64,000 bases of DNA from UBA11740 sp035635855. Its GTDB lineage: Bacteria > Acidobacteriota > Blastocatellia > Pyrinomonadales > Pyrinomonadaceae. The stretch is taken from positions 434,001-498,000 of the forward strand of contig DASQAF010000009.1 of NCBI GenBank assembly GCA_035635855.1, read 5' to 3'. The position numbers and the translations under genes are program-made. Under the pieces are notes generated by a model, which had not been told where the DNA came from, searched no databases, and saw nothing but the letters and a program-made list of their open reading frames with translations. Of this stretch, positions 35,340-44,201 are shown piece after piece (the first letter of the stretch is position 1; each line of letters begins with the position of its first letter).

Positions 35340-36605
35340 TCACGCAGCTTCGGCCACCTCGCCGGTCGAGAGCTTGCCTCGATACGCCCGCGCAAAATAG
35401 ATCGCCAGCAGAAATGCGGCGAACTGGATCGCGGCTGCCGTCCAGAAAGTTCTCTGGATCGAATCGTCACTCATATTCTGAGGCTTACGACCGAAACCAA
35501 AGTGGGCCACGGCACTGTAAATCAGCACCCCCGCAATCGTGGGCCCGACGGCGCGCGCTACGCTGGCCACTGATTGTGTGACGCCGAGGACACTGCCCTG
35601 TTCCGCGGCGCTGGCGCTTTTCGAAGCGAGACTGGTTAGCGAAGGCGCGGTCAGCGCGTTGCCAATCGATGACAACGCGCCAACTGAAATTATGCCGAGT
35701 AAACCCATGGCCGCCGTGACAAACGGACTGACGAACAAGCTAATTGAAAACAGAAATCCTCCAGCAATGACCAGTGCCGGCTCACCAAAACGCTTCACCA
35801 GTCTGCCGATGAGTCCGCCCTGAATTATGGCCGAGACCACGCCCACAAAGGCAAAAATCCAACCGCTGTGCCAGGGGTCGTAACCCAGACGAAACATCAT
35901 GAACAAAGAAAATGATGCCGTCATGATCGAGAAAGCCACGATCGACAAGAAATAGATCGTGAGTACAAAGGCGAGTTGTCGTTGCCCGAGCGCGTCCAGT
36001 AGTTGCTTCCAGCCGCGACCACTCGCAGCCGACGCGCGCGCCGGATGATCGGCGGTGACCGTTTCCGGTAAAGTGAAGTAAAGCAGGATCGCGTTGGCAA
36101 AGGCGAGCCCCCCGGCAAATAGAAACGGCACATTGATGCCCCAGCGACTCAGAATGCCGCCGATTGCCGGACCAAAAACGAAACCCAAACCAAAGGCCGC
36201 GCCAATCAGGCCCATGCCCTTCGCGCGATTCTCTTTGGTGGTGACATCGGCGATGTAAGCTTGCGCGGTTGAGATGTTGCCGCCGGAAATTCCATCGATG
36301 ATGCGGCCGAGAAACAGCATCCACAGCGTGGAGGCGAATCCGAGGATCAGAAAACCCAGACTGGTGCCAAGCAGACTGATTAGTAGAATCGGCCGGCGCC
36401 CATACTTGTCCGACAGTCTTCCCAGCACGGGCGCGAAGACGAGTTGCATCACGGAATATGAAGCGAACAGGAACCCGACCTCGCGCGGCGTGGCGCCAAA
36501 CCGCGTGCCTTCGGCATAGTAAGGCAGCACCGGAATCACGATCCCAAACCCGACGAGATCGATAAATACGGTGATGAAGATGACGAGGAGCGGTGAACGC
36601 TTCAT
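35340..36605 (-). CDS. MFS transporter, TetA-like DHA1 family
   Basis: A 421-aa transporter with twelve predicted helices. Motif A, GRLSDKYGRRP, follows helix 2; LGRIIDGISGGNISTAQAYIADVTT and the late GPAIGG match tetracycline-type drug/proton antiporters. Substrate unknown; efflux is the likely role. It begins ATG 36605 and lies downstream of a paired-hairpin repeat, after the DoxX gene on the same strand. The C-terminus (RAYRGKLSTGEVAEAA) is polar. Confidence 0.9.
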   Translation of the reverse strand: MKRSPLLVIFITVFIDLVGFGIVIPVLPYYAEGTRFGATPREVGFLFASYSVMQLVFAPVLGRLSDKYGRRPILLISLLGTSLGFLILGFASTLWMLFLGRIIDGISGGNISTAQAYIADVTTKENRAKGMGLIGAAFGLGFVFGPAIGGILSRWGINVPFLFAGGLAFANAILLYFTLPETVTADHPARASAASGRGWKQLLDALGQRQLAFVLTIYFLSIVAFSIMTASFSLFMMFRLGYDPWHSGWIFAFVGVVSAIIQGGLIGRLVKRFGEPALVIAGGFLFSISLFVSPFVTAAMGLLGIISVGALSSIGNALTAPSLTSLASKSASAAEQGSVLGVTQSVASVARAVGPTIAGVLIYSAVAHFGFGRKPQNMSDDSIQRTFWTAAAIQFAAFLLAIYFARAYRGKLSTGEVAEAA

Positions 36606-36620
36606 TGGATTTTGAAATTT

Positions 36621-36673
36621 GGAGTGCGGCGGCTAGTCGCCACTTTGGGACCACTGACAAGTCAGGACACTCC
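36621..36673. repeat. Paired-hairpin element with CTGACAAGTCAG
   Basis: GGAGTG...CACTCC bounds two inner hairpins, GGCG/CGCC and CTGAC/GTCAG. It lies between the DoxX and MFS genes. Layout matches 6193-6265, which also begins GGAGT and ends ACTC. Confidence 0.6.
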
Positions 36674-36704
36674 AAAAAGCGAAGTCCTGGAATCGGAAAT
36701 AGAT

Positions 36705-37139
36705 TTATCTTCCTCCGAAGAGTTTCCGATCGACCGAAGCCTTGCCGCCACCGGCGATCATAAGCGACAGCGCTCCACCGAGACACGCGACCGCAAATTC
36801 CATACCCGTCGGCATGAAGAACGCGGGCCATTGCATGCCGATAATCGCCGTCAACATAACGCAGGTAATCAGAAAGGCCCCGACTCTGCTCAGTAATCCC
36901 AGAAGAATCAAAATGCCACCTACCAGCTCGGAAACTGCAGCGGCCCCCAGCCACAGCCAGGTTGGCTTCATGAATGGAAACGGCGCCAGCTGCGACATCG
37001 ATGTCCACTTTGTCCAGCCCGGTCCGTGGAATGTACCGAAGACTTTTTGGGCCCCGTGCGCGAGAAAGATCACGCCCAGCGCCAGTCGCAACGGAAGCGG
37101 CGCCCACGAAGAAGAGGTAGCAGTTAATCTGCGAAGCAT
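36705..37139 (-). CDS. DoxX family membrane protein
   Basis: A 144-aa protein with four hydrophobic segments. LRLALGVIFLAHGAQKVFG is the DoxX family opening; SELVGGILILLGLLSRVGAF and MEFAVACLGGALSLMIAG complete the fold. DoxX/SURF4-type proteins are linked to quinone or thiol-redox chemistry, but the role here is unknown. AAGGG lies shortly upstream of the ATG at 37139. The gene is divergent from the M61 peptidase, with an inverted repeat in the gap. Confidence 0.88.
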   Translation of the reverse strand: MLRRLTATSSSWAPLPLRLALGVIFLAHGAQKVFGTFHGPGWTKWTSMSQLAPFPFMKPTWLWLGAAAVSELVGGILILLGLLSRVGAFLITCVMLTAIIGMQWPAFFMPTGMEFAVACLGGALSLMIAGGGKASVDRKLFGGR

Positions 37140-37207
37140 GGCAGTTGCCCTTTCGATTCGGTTTGTTTGGAACCAAGCAACTATAAAACTGTTGTCGGCG
37201 GAAGCCT

Positions 37208-37301
37208 AGTCAGAACCGTCTGCGGTAGCGGGCGGTTGATCTTCGGATTGGATTATCATCACCGAATGCGGATCAACCCGCTACCGCAGGCGATTCTGAC
37301 T
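37208..37301. repeat. CGGTAGCGGG-type inverted repeat pair, copy 1
   Basis: The left arm (37208-37241, containing CTGCGGTAGCGGG) is matched by the right arm (37271-37301, containing CCCGCTACCGCAG), with about 30 bases between. A second pair with the same GCGGTAGCG core lies at 45467-45546. Confidence 0.7.
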
Positions 37302-37368
37302 CGGTCAGCATTCGTAGTAACATCTACTCGTTCTAACTCTTCAATTACGTCGAGGTAAAGGCGGGGAA

Positions 37369-39231
37369 ATGCGTCGCTGTAGAAATCTATTCATAGTCGC
37401 TCAGCTCACGGTCCTGCTACTGCTCGGAGCCGGCGCTGTTCAATGTCAGACAAGCTCTCCTCTTTCATCTGACATCTCGTTCACTGTTTCAATGTCCAAA
37501 CCGTGGACACACTTGCTGGAAGTCGAAATGCGCGTCCAGGTTCCGGCGAACCTTCAGGTGCCGAACGAAACCAATTTGTTGATGCCGGTGTGGACGCCCG
37601 GCTCGTATCTGGTGCGTGAATTCGAGCGCCACGTCCAGGACTTTGCCGCGGACGCCAACGGACGGGCTTTGGAGTGGACGAAAGTTAACAAGAATACCTG
37701 GCGGGTAAAGACGGGCGGCGCGCGTCTGTGGCGGGCGACTTATCGCGTCTATGCGAACGAGTTGTCGGTGCGCACGAATGAATTGAATTCGGACCATGCA
37801 TTCTGGAATAACGCGGCGCTGTTGATGTATCCGGAAGGCCGGCTTGAGTCGCCCTCGACGCTAAGCGTTAATCCCTTCGGCAATTGGAAGATCGCGACGG
37901 GCTTGCCTGCGGTCGCTGGACGGCCAAACAGTTTTCGCGCTGAGAACTTCGACATCCTGTACGACTCGCCGGTCGAGGTGAGTAACTTCAAACAACTTGA
38001 CTTTCAGGTGCGCGGGGTCACGCATCGCATCGTGATCGATGGCGAAGGTAACTATGATCCCGAGCGCCTGCGCAGCGAAGTCCGCCGGATTGTCGAAGCC
38101 GAAGTCTCGATGTTCGGCGGAATTCCCTATCCCGATTACACGTTCATCCTGCATTTGCGTTCGAACACCGGCGGCGGGCTGGAGCATTTGAATTCGACAG
38201 CGCTCGGTTTCCGGCGCTTCGGCTTCGCCGATGAAGATGGCTACCGGCGCTTTCAATCGCTGGTCGCGCACGAATTCTTCCACCTGTGGAACGTCAAACG
38301 CATTCGTCCCGACGCGCTCGGGCCGTTTGAGTACAACAGGGAAAATTACACGCGGCTGTTATGGGTGGCCGAAGGAATCACCGAGTACTACGGCAATCTG
38401 ATGATGCGACGGGCCGGACTGATTTCGAACCAGGACTATCTTAATCACCTCGCCAGACAGATCGAAGACTTTCAGAATACGCCCGGTCGTGAGGTGATGA
38501 GTGTAGAGGAAGCCAGCTTTGACGCGTGGATAAAATACTATCGCCCGGACGAAAACTCGGTGAACTCGCAAATCTCTTATTACGACAAAGGCGAGTTGCT
38601 CGGTCTGTTGCTGGATCTGGAAATTCGCCGGCGCACTGATAACCGTAAGTCACTCGACGATGTAATGCGTTATCTCTATACAGAGTTTTTTCAGAAAGGA
38701 CGCAACTACACCCCCGCGGATTTTCAGAAAGCCTGTGAGCAGATGGCCGGCGCCTCTCTGGAACAATTTTTCGCGCGCTATGTGCGTGGCAGGGACGACC
38801 TGGTTCCTGCCTATGACGAAATACTGGCCGGCGCCGGACTGCGTCTGGAGCAGGGCGGCCGCGGCATCGGGCAAGCGGATGCTTCCGTGCCGAAAAAAGC
38901 TTTTCTGGGTGCTGACCTCGATCAGCAGGGCGACCATCTGATGGTCATCAGCGTCCGCAGCGGCACGCCGGCCTACGAGCAGGGACTGAATGCAAAGGAT
39001 GAGATTGTGGCACTCGATGGCGCGCGCGTTACCAAAGACACTTTCGAGTCAATGATCGCGGCCAAGCGTCCCGGCGGCAAGGTGCGCTTAACGGTGTTCC
39101 GCTTTGACGATCTCCGCAACTTTGACATTCGCCTGGGTAGCCGGGTCGATGCGTCTTATCGAATAGTTCCGCTGGTCCAAGCGACGGAACAACAGAGACG
39201 AATCTATCAATCATGGCTGGCGGGGTCTTGA
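37369..39231 (+). CDS. M61 family metallopeptidase with PDZ domain
   Basis: A 620-aa exported peptidase of the glycyl-aminopeptidase type. A signal peptide (1-27) precedes a beta-rich N-terminal domain (MPVWTPGSYLVREFERHVQDF is typical), the catalytic core with H301-E-F-F-H305 and WVAEGITEYYG (Glu as third zinc ligand), and a C-terminal PDZ-like domain (about 500-600, with SVRSGTPAYEQGLNAKDEIVALDG). Length matches the family. GGCGGGG precedes the ATG. It likely trims peptides in the periplasm. Confidence 0.9.
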   Translation: MRRCRNLFIVAQLTVLLLLGAGAVQCQTSSPLSSDISFTVSMSKPWTHLLEVEMRVQVPANLQVPNETNLLMPVWTPGSYLVREFERHVQDFAADANGRALEWTKVNKNTWRVKTGGARLWRATYRVYANELSVRTNELNSDHAFWNNAALLMYPEGRLESPSTLSVNPFGNWKIATGLPAVAGRPNSFRAENFDILYDSPVEVSNFKQLDFQVRGVTHRIVIDGEGNYDPERLRSEVRRIVEAEVSMFGGIPYPDYTFILHLRSNTGGGLEHLNSTALGFRRFGFADEDGYRRFQSLVAHEFFHLWNVKRIRPDALGPFEYNRENYTRLLWVAEGITEYYGNLMMRRAGLISNQDYLNHLARQIEDFQNTPGREVMSVEEASFDAWIKYYRPDENSVNSQISYYDKGELLGLLLDLEIRRRTDNRKSLDDVMRYLYTEFFQKGRNYTPADFQKACEQMAGASLEQFFARYVRGRDDLVPAYDEILAGAGLRLEQGGRGIGQADASVPKKAFLGADLDQQGDHLMVISVRSGTPAYEQGLNAKDEIVALDGARVTKDTFESMIAAKRPGGKVRLTVFRFDDLRNFDIRLGSRVDASYRIVPLVQATEQQRRIYQSWLAGS

Positions 39232-39282
39232 TTTTGATGCCGGCCCTTACTCAATTGAGTAGTAATAGATCGACCAAGGCTT

Positions 39283-39370
39283 AACGCAAAGGACGCGAAG
39301 AGATCTCGCAAAGTTTCGCAAGGGAAAACTTTTTAGCGCTCTTTGCGAAAGACTTTGCGACCTTTGCGTT
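39283..39370. repeat. CGCAAAGGCGCAAAG-type inverted repeat, copy 2
   Basis: AACGCAAAGGACGCGAAG on the left and CTTTGCGACCTTTGCGTT on the right, with a second inner pair of CGCAAAG/CTTTGCG runs. Same family as 34235-34294. It fills most of the gap between the M61 peptidase and the esterase. Confidence 0.65.
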
Positions 39371-39413
39371 GAAGATCCATCTTATAAGAGAAGCAATCTC
39401 GTTTCGAGCTTAA

Positions 39414-40379
39414 ATGAACCGCCCAAACACTAGAGTCAAAATCGCAAGCCGCAGATCGTGCGTTACTCTGCTGGCTACTGTTTTTCTCTTCACACTCACC
39501 GTTAACGCCCAAAAAGCGCCGGTCGAAACGGTTCAACTCCAGAGCAAGCTGATTGGAAAAACTCTGCCCTACAACGTCATCCTGCCCCGCGATTACCAGA
39601 CATCGCCGCGGAGCAGGTATCCGGTGCTGTACCTGTTGCACGGCCTTTCAGGTCACTACAGCGATTGGGTCACCAGAACAAATCTCGCGGATTATGCGGC
39701 GGATTATCGAATGATCGTCGTCACGCCGGAAGGCAACGACGGTTGGTACACGGACAGCGCGGGCACGGCGGCGGACAAGTATGAAAGCTACATCCTGCAG
39801 GAACTTATTCCGGACGTCGACAGAAGGTTTCGCACGATCCAGACGCGTTATGGGCGCGGAATTGCCGGGCTGTCGATGGGCGGCTATGGCGCGCTCAAGT
39901 TCGGATTGAAATATCCCGATCAATTTGCCTTTGCCGGTTCGCTGAGCGGAGCGGTGGAAACAGCGTCGTGGACAGAGGACGACTTGAAGAATCTGAAATC
40001 GATTCGCGATTCAGTCTTCGGTGTCTTTGGGCCGGTAGGATCTGAGACGCGTAAAAGAAACGATATTTTTGAAATCACTCGTGGACTAACCGCTTCCCGG
40101 GTGGCCGGGCTGCCCTATTTCTATCTGGACTGCGGCACCGAAGATTTCCTGGTCGATATGAATCAAAAGTTCGCCGCGCTTTTGCGCGAGAAGAAGATCC
40201 CTCACGAGTACCGCGAGCTGCCCGGCAATCACAATTGGGAGTACTGGGATCAGCAGGTGAGAGAGGTTTTGAAGGTCGCGGTCCAGAAGATGCGACTCCA
40301 ACAATCCAGTCAGCGTAAACAGAAACGCTCGCCTAAGCGAGCGCTTCCCCTTCGCCTCAAAGCATCCTTCTTGTTTTGA
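39414..40379 (+). CDS. Secreted esterase, D-esterase/antigen-85-like alpha/beta hydrolase
   Basis: A 321-aa exported esterase of the PF00756 type. Signal peptide (about 1-30, ending VNAQ); SRYPVLYLLHGLSG is the oxyanion strand, the nucleophile Ser lies in AGLSMGGYGALK (near residue 153), CGTEDFL gives the acid and PGNHNWEYWDQ the His. Substrate unknown. The last 28 residues (about RKQKRSPKRALP) are basic and come from reading through a palindromic repeat at 40326, so the C-terminus may be a recent extension. The stop is one base before the second hairpin. Confidence 0.82.
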   Translation: MNRPNTRVKIASRRSCVTLLATVFLFTLTVNAQKAPVETVQLQSKLIGKTLPYNVILPRDYQTSPRSRYPVLYLLHGLSGHYSDWVTRTNLADYAADYRMIVVTPEGNDGWYTDSAGTAADKYESYILQELIPDVDRRFRTIQTRYGRGIAGLSMGGYGALKFGLKYPDQFAFAGSLSGAVETASWTEDDLKNLKSIRDSVFGVFGPVGSETRKRNDIFEITRGLTASRVAGLPYFYLDCGTEDFLVDMNQKFAALLREKKIPHEYRELPGNHNWEYWDQQVREVLKVAVQKMRLQQSSQRKQKRSPKRALPLRLKASFLF

Positions 40380-40397
40380 GTCGGGCTACTGCCCGAC
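40326..40397. repeat. Paired-hairpin element overlapping the esterase C-terminus
   Basis: CGCTCGC-CTAA-GCGAGCG (40326-40343) and GTCGGGC-TACT-GCCCGAC (40380-40397) are perfect 7-bp stems with four-base loops. The first hairpin is inside the coding region of the esterase. Confidence 0.7.
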
Positions 40398-40412
40398 GAT
40401 GCCGATTGCTAA

Positions 40413-42338
40413 CTATCGCACCAGGAACTGAAAGTCCTGAGGGCGGCGGTTATTGTTCACGACCGTTGGTTGCACTCCGAATGCAACCTGCACGATGGAA
40501 AGCTTGGCCAGCAGACGCGGCTCGGCCAGCTGAAAGCGATCCGCGGTCATCCGAGCGCGGTCAAAATCGATTTTCGCCAACGCCGCTAGTTCCTGCCCGT
40601 AACGCACTATCATATTGCCCAGGTCGCTCCCGCCCTGAAGCGGAAGTTCACCGTCACGGAAGACATCTACTTCGAATCCATTCAGCACCTGGGCCGCGGC
40701 CAACAATTCGTTGAGTTGCGCAATTCCCAACTCGAGCAGATCAAAGCTTCGCTTCGGATCAAGAGGAGCAAAAGCGTCGGCAACCTGGAGTTGATCCTCA
40801 AACTCTTTGAAGTTCGTGGCTCGCCTGCTAACCAGAGTGCGCGCATCCTCGAGGAACCGCAGCGCCAGTTTCGGGTTGTCCTTTTGCGTGGCGCTGGCCA
40901 GCTCGATCAGATACTTCACGCGATCTGAATCCGACGGTAAAGCCGCGAGTTTTAGTTTGATCTCGTTGAGCTTTTCCGGTGAAGCATCGGTAGCCATGCG
41001 CTTGAAGTCGACCGCCTGCATGATCGAATTGCGCCCTGATTCGTCGAGGTGATCGTTGGCGATTTGCAGCGCGCGATCTGTATTACCTTCGTCAATCGCT
41101 TTCTGGGCCGCCTGCTGATAGAGCCGCGACTGAATCTGTGGCGGCGCCGCCTTGGCGGCCGCTTCCAGGCTATCGCTGGTGCCCTGCTGCATGGCGGTTC
41201 GCATCTGGTTGCCATAGTTCATCATGGCATTATTTCCCATGCCCAGGTCGGTTAGCTTCTGTCGCAGGGCCGGGGCACGCTCAGGCAGGTACTGATCGAT
41301 CTGTGGCAGCATCGTCGACAAACCAAACAGCAGCATGCGGGCGTTGTTCTGTCGCACCTGTGTTTCGTCTGGAGCGTTCTGGGATGTAGTACTTTGTTGA
41401 TTTTGCTGGGCCGCGCGAAATGGACCCCGACCTCCGCCGCCGCGATTCATGTTTTCCGGACCAAGCGACGTAACATTGAGCGACGCCGTAACTGCGTTAT
41501 CCATCAAGTCATGATAAGCCGACTCGTTCAGTACCTGCGCAGTGTTTGCCGCAGGCTTGTTTGCATCGGCGGAAGTTGAAGCACTTGCTCGCGGACCGGG
41601 CATCAGCAAACTCATCGCCAGGCTGGTTGCTTCGCGGCTGGCCAGGAGATTATCGGCACCCAGACGGCTGAGGGTCTTGTCCGAAAGCTTCTTGAATGCT
41701 TCCGGGTCTTTCGCTTGCAATTGCGCCAGCACCCGGGCCAGGGCAGTCGGATACTCGCCCTTGTCCAGAGATTCGTTCGCCTTTTGATATGCAACTTTCG
41801 GATCGCTGGCGGCAATCGCCGCTAACAGGTTCTGCTCCAGATTGCTTTGCGGGTCGACAGGAAAGCGCCGGCTGTTGAAGGCGTTGCTGTTAGCAGTCAA
41901 CGATTGGGTCGAACGCAGCATTTGATAAGCAAGGTCGGCATCATGACGCGCGGCGGTCAACACCAGTTCCTGGCGCAACTGATTCAGCGTCTGCACCTCT
42001 TCGCGATCCGTTCGGTCGGCATCGAGCGCCATCTGCCCGAGCACCGTCGCCGCGTCGGAAAACAATCCCCGCGCGCGCGCCTGGCTCCGATCCCAAAGCA
42101 TGTCGGCCGCGGTAATCTGTACGCGCACGCGATTCTCAGGTAGCTTCATCCCCTGCGCTTCAGTGACTACCTGTTCGAGCAAAACCGTGGCTTTGCGCTC
42201 AAGCTTAAGTTTTTCTTCCTGCTGTTGCCCGGGATCGGGTGTCGACTGCGCCGTGGCAGTTTGAGAAGGGTCCTGCGCAAAGCAATACACCACGGACACA
42301 AGCAAGACGAAAATCGAAGCAAACTTCTTGATTAACAT
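40413..42338 (-). CDS. Large exported helical-repeat protein, hypothetical
   Basis: A 641-aa secreted protein. A signal peptide (1-22, ending YCFAQ) precedes a helical-rich mature part built from repeated helix pairs (e.g. TALARVLAQLQAKDPEAF, RALQIANDHLDESGR, PKLALRFLEDARTL), resembling a TPR-like or alpha-solenoid scaffold. A Gly/Gln/Asn-rich linker (about 300-335) divides it. No enzyme motif is visible. Proteins of this type are common in acidobacterial genomes as unnamed secreted proteins. It is convergent with the esterase. Confidence 0.7.
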   Translation of the reverse strand: MLIKKFASIFVLLVSVVYCFAQDPSQTATAQSTPDPGQQQEEKLKLERKATVLLEQVVTEAQGMKLPENRVRVQITAADMLWDRSQARARGLFSDAATVLGQMALDADRTDREEVQTLNQLRQELVLTAARHDADLAYQMLRSTQSLTANSNAFNSRRFPVDPQSNLEQNLLAAIAASDPKVAYQKANESLDKGEYPTALARVLAQLQAKDPEAFKKLSDKTLSRLGADNLLASREATSLAMSLLMPGPRASASTSADANKPAANTAQVLNESAYHDLMDNAVTASLNVTSLGPENMNRGGGGRGPFRAAQQNQQSTTSQNAPDETQVRQNNARMLLFGLSTMLPQIDQYLPERAPALRQKLTDLGMGNNAMMNYGNQMRTAMQQGTSDSLEAAAKAAPPQIQSRLYQQAAQKAIDEGNTDRALQIANDHLDESGRNSIMQAVDFKRMATDASPEKLNEIKLKLAALPSDSDRVKYLIELASATQKDNPKLALRFLEDARTLVSRRATNFKEFEDQLQVADAFAPLDPKRSFDLLELGIAQLNELLAAAQVLNGFEVDVFRDGELPLQGGSDLGNMIVRYGQELAALAKIDFDRARMTADRFQLAEPRLLAKLSIVQVAFGVQPTVVNNNRRPQDFQFLVR

Positions 42339-42568
42339 TATTTCTTACCTCGAAAAGCGTTTGGAGAGCGATCCGTTGCGGACGTATCTGAAAGCTTTAG
42401 ACGGCAAACGGACCGGTTTGGTTACCTAAAGATCCATATTGGTCAGGAATCATATCACGTGCGGTGGGTCAGTTTAGAGCCGGCAACCTCAACTTGCACG
42501 CCGGCCTCAGCATACCGGTTCCGGATTTACTTTGCCGTTACGCATGCGGTAATTTGTGGGCTCTGATT

Positions 42569-42620
42569 GTAGCGCAAGTCGTTAACTTGCGACGCGCCGC
42601 AAATTACCAATTTGCGCCAC
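42569..42620. repeat. Double-hairpin element GCGCAAG/GCAAATT, copy 1
   Basis: Two joined hairpins: CGCAAGTCGTTAACTTGCG and CGCAAATTACCAATTTGCG. Read on the opposite strand, the copy at 54427-54474 differs at only a few positions. It lies 16 bases before the cupin start. Confidence 0.7.
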
Positions 42621-42636
42621 CCTTGGGAGATAACTT

Positions 42637-43011
42637 ATGGAGCAAAAAACTGTCACGCATCACCGCTGGAATGATATTCCCGAAGAGCCGCTGTCTGACG
42701 TGCTTTCACGAAAGCTGATTACCGGCGACCGCATGATGTTGGCGCACGTCTATCTAAAGAAAGGCGCGATCGTGCCGCGCCATTCGCACGAGAACGAGCA
42801 GATCACTTACATCCTGGAAGGCGGCCTGCGTTTTTGGATCGGCGCGGATGAAGCGCAGGTAATCGATGTGCTGGCAGGAGAGGTCCTGCACATTCCTTCG
42901 CACGTTCCACACAAAGCTGAAGCTCTGGAAGATACTCTCGACGTTGATGTCTTCAGTCCGCCCCGACAGGATTGGCTGGATAAGACGGACGATTACTTGA
43001 GACAGAAGTAG
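42637..43011 (+). CDS. Cupin domain protein
   Basis: A 124-aa single-domain cupin. HSHENEQITYILEGGLRFWIG carries cupin motif 1 (two His and Glu) and HIPSHVPHKAEAL motif 2 (third metal His). It likely binds a metal and a small ligand; the specific role is unknown. GGGAG lies eight bases before the ATG. It sits between a double-hairpin repeat and the SDR gene on the same strand and may be co-transcribed with it. Confidence 0.85.
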   Translation: MEQKTVTHHRWNDIPEEPLSDVLSRKLITGDRMMLAHVYLKKGAIVPRHSHENEQITYILEGGLRFWIGADEAQVIDVLAGEVLHIPSHVPHKAEALEDTLDVDVFSPPRQDWLDKTDDYLRQK

Positions 43012-43018
43012 CGTTATT

Positions 43019-43074
43019 ATTGATTCATCTATTCATTGTTTCATTGATTCAATAAATAAATGATCAAAATGATT
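43019..43074. repeat. CAATGAATCAATG-type iterated repeat, copy 2
   Basis: A low-complexity run with TTGATTCAT, CATTGTTTCATTGATTCAAT and further AT-rich repeats, related to 29131-29189. It ends eight bases before the SDR start, where no ribosome site is seen. Confidence 0.55.
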
Positions 43075-43081
43075 TAATAAA

Positions 43082-43873
43082 ATGGATCTCGGACTCAAAG
43101 GAAAAGTCGCTCTGGTTGCCGCTGCCAGTCGCGGACTGGGCCGTGCCGTCGCCGAAGAACTCGCGGCTGAAGGAGCTTCTTTAGTCATCTGCTCGCGCAA
43201 CGCTGGGACCATCAACAACACCGCGAACGAGATCGCGAAAGCGACCGGCGCCAAAGTACTCGCCCTGGCGATTGACGTTTCCAATTCCGGCGATGTTGCG
43301 CGATTAGTGCAGTCCGGTATCGAGAGATTCGGCCGCATAGACATTCTGGTAACGAACACCGGCGGTCCGCCCGCGGGACAATTCGAGAGTTTCACTATTG
43401 AACATTGGGAAGCCGCGACTCGTCTTTTGCTTTTCAGCGCGGTCGAACTGGCGCGCAACGTTTTGCCGGGTATGAAAGAGCGGCGTTGGGGCCGCATTCT
43501 TAACATAACTTCAATCGCAGTGAAGCAGCCGGTCGAAAACCTGATCTTGTCCAACAGTTTGCGCGCGGCCGTAACAGGATTTGCGCGCACGCTGGCGAAT
43601 GAGGTCGCGCCGTTGGGAATTACGGTTAACAACATCATGCCCGGGTATACGCGCACCGAACGCATCGAAGATTTGTCGCGCATGATGGCTGAAAAGGAAG
43701 GCATCAGCCCGGCTGAGTTTGTCGCGAGATGGGAAAAAGAGATTCCCATGCAGCGACTGGGCGAGCCGCGCGAATTTGCTGCGCTGGCCGCTTTTCTGGT
43801 TTCCGAACGCGCCAGCTATATCACCGGGACTTCGATTCCGGTCGATGGCGGATGGATTCGGGCGTTGATTTGA
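43082..43873 (+). CDS. Atypical SDR oxidoreductase (BKR-like subgroup)
   Basis: A 263-aa Rossmann-fold protein resembling 3-oxoacyl-ACP reductase. The NAD(P) motif reads AAASRGLG, slightly off TGxxxGxG. The Ser in ITSIAV is kept, but where SDRs have Tyr-x3-Lys this protein has S-N-S-L-R, so the catalytic Tyr and Lys are missing. An SDR subgroup described as BKR-like lacks these residues. Activity is therefore uncertain; it may bind nucleotide or act on a different substrate. A cupin gene precedes it on the same strand, and the start has no visible ribosome site. Confidence 0.8.
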   Translation: MDLGLKGKVALVAAASRGLGRAVAEELAAEGASLVICSRNAGTINNTANEIAKATGAKVLALAIDVSNSGDVARLVQSGIERFGRIDILVTNTGGPPAGQFESFTIEHWEAATRLLLFSAVELARNVLPGMKERRWGRILNITSIAVKQPVENLILSNSLRAAVTGFARTLANEVAPLGITVNNIMPGYTRTERIEDLSRMMAEKEGISPAEFVARWEKEIPMQRLGEPREFAALAAFLVSERASYITGTSIPVDGGWIRALI

Positions 43874-43911
43874 ACACATCTAAAAAAGTGTAACGGAGGA
43901 AAGAGGGCGAT

Positions 43912-44175
43912 ATGACAGCATGCACACATCTCGATCAGATTAAGGAAGTAACTCCCAGCGCCGACGGCTGTGAAGATTGTCTGCGCATTGGCGCCACGTG
44001 GGTACACCTGCGCCTTTGTATGACCTGCGGGCACGTTGGCTGTTGCGACTCTTCACCAAACAAACACGCCACGAAACACTTTCATGCGACCTCTCACCCA
44101 ATCATCAAGTCCTTCCAACCCGGAGAAGAGTGGGGCTGGTGCTATGTCGATGAAGTGATGTTTGATGAATTGTGA
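43912..44175 (+). CDS. UBP-type zinc finger protein
   Basis: An 87-aa protein that is essentially one UBP-type zinc finger, with the order C-T-H-L, GCEDCL, LCMTCGHVGCCD and HATKHFHATSHPI giving the Cys/His ligands. In eukaryotes this domain binds the ubiquitin tail; bacterial stand-alone versions are widespread and of unknown partner. GGAGG precedes the start at a good distance. It is 38 bases after the SDR gene and may belong to the same transcript. Confidence 0.88.
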   Translation: MTACTHLDQIKEVTPSADGCEDCLRIGATWVHLRLCMTCGHVGCCDSSPNKHATKHFHATSHPIIKSFQPGEEWGWCYVDEVMFDEL

Positions 44176-44201
44176 GGATCCAGGCTTGGTAAATTGCCGT
44201 T

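Noticed and set aside
35782..37176. Long minus-strand open frame (464 codons) across the MFS and DoxX genes
   Set aside because: It overlaps two well-supported genes in a different frame, and its translation is rich in Arg/Ser/His with no domain; it is a by-product of high GC.
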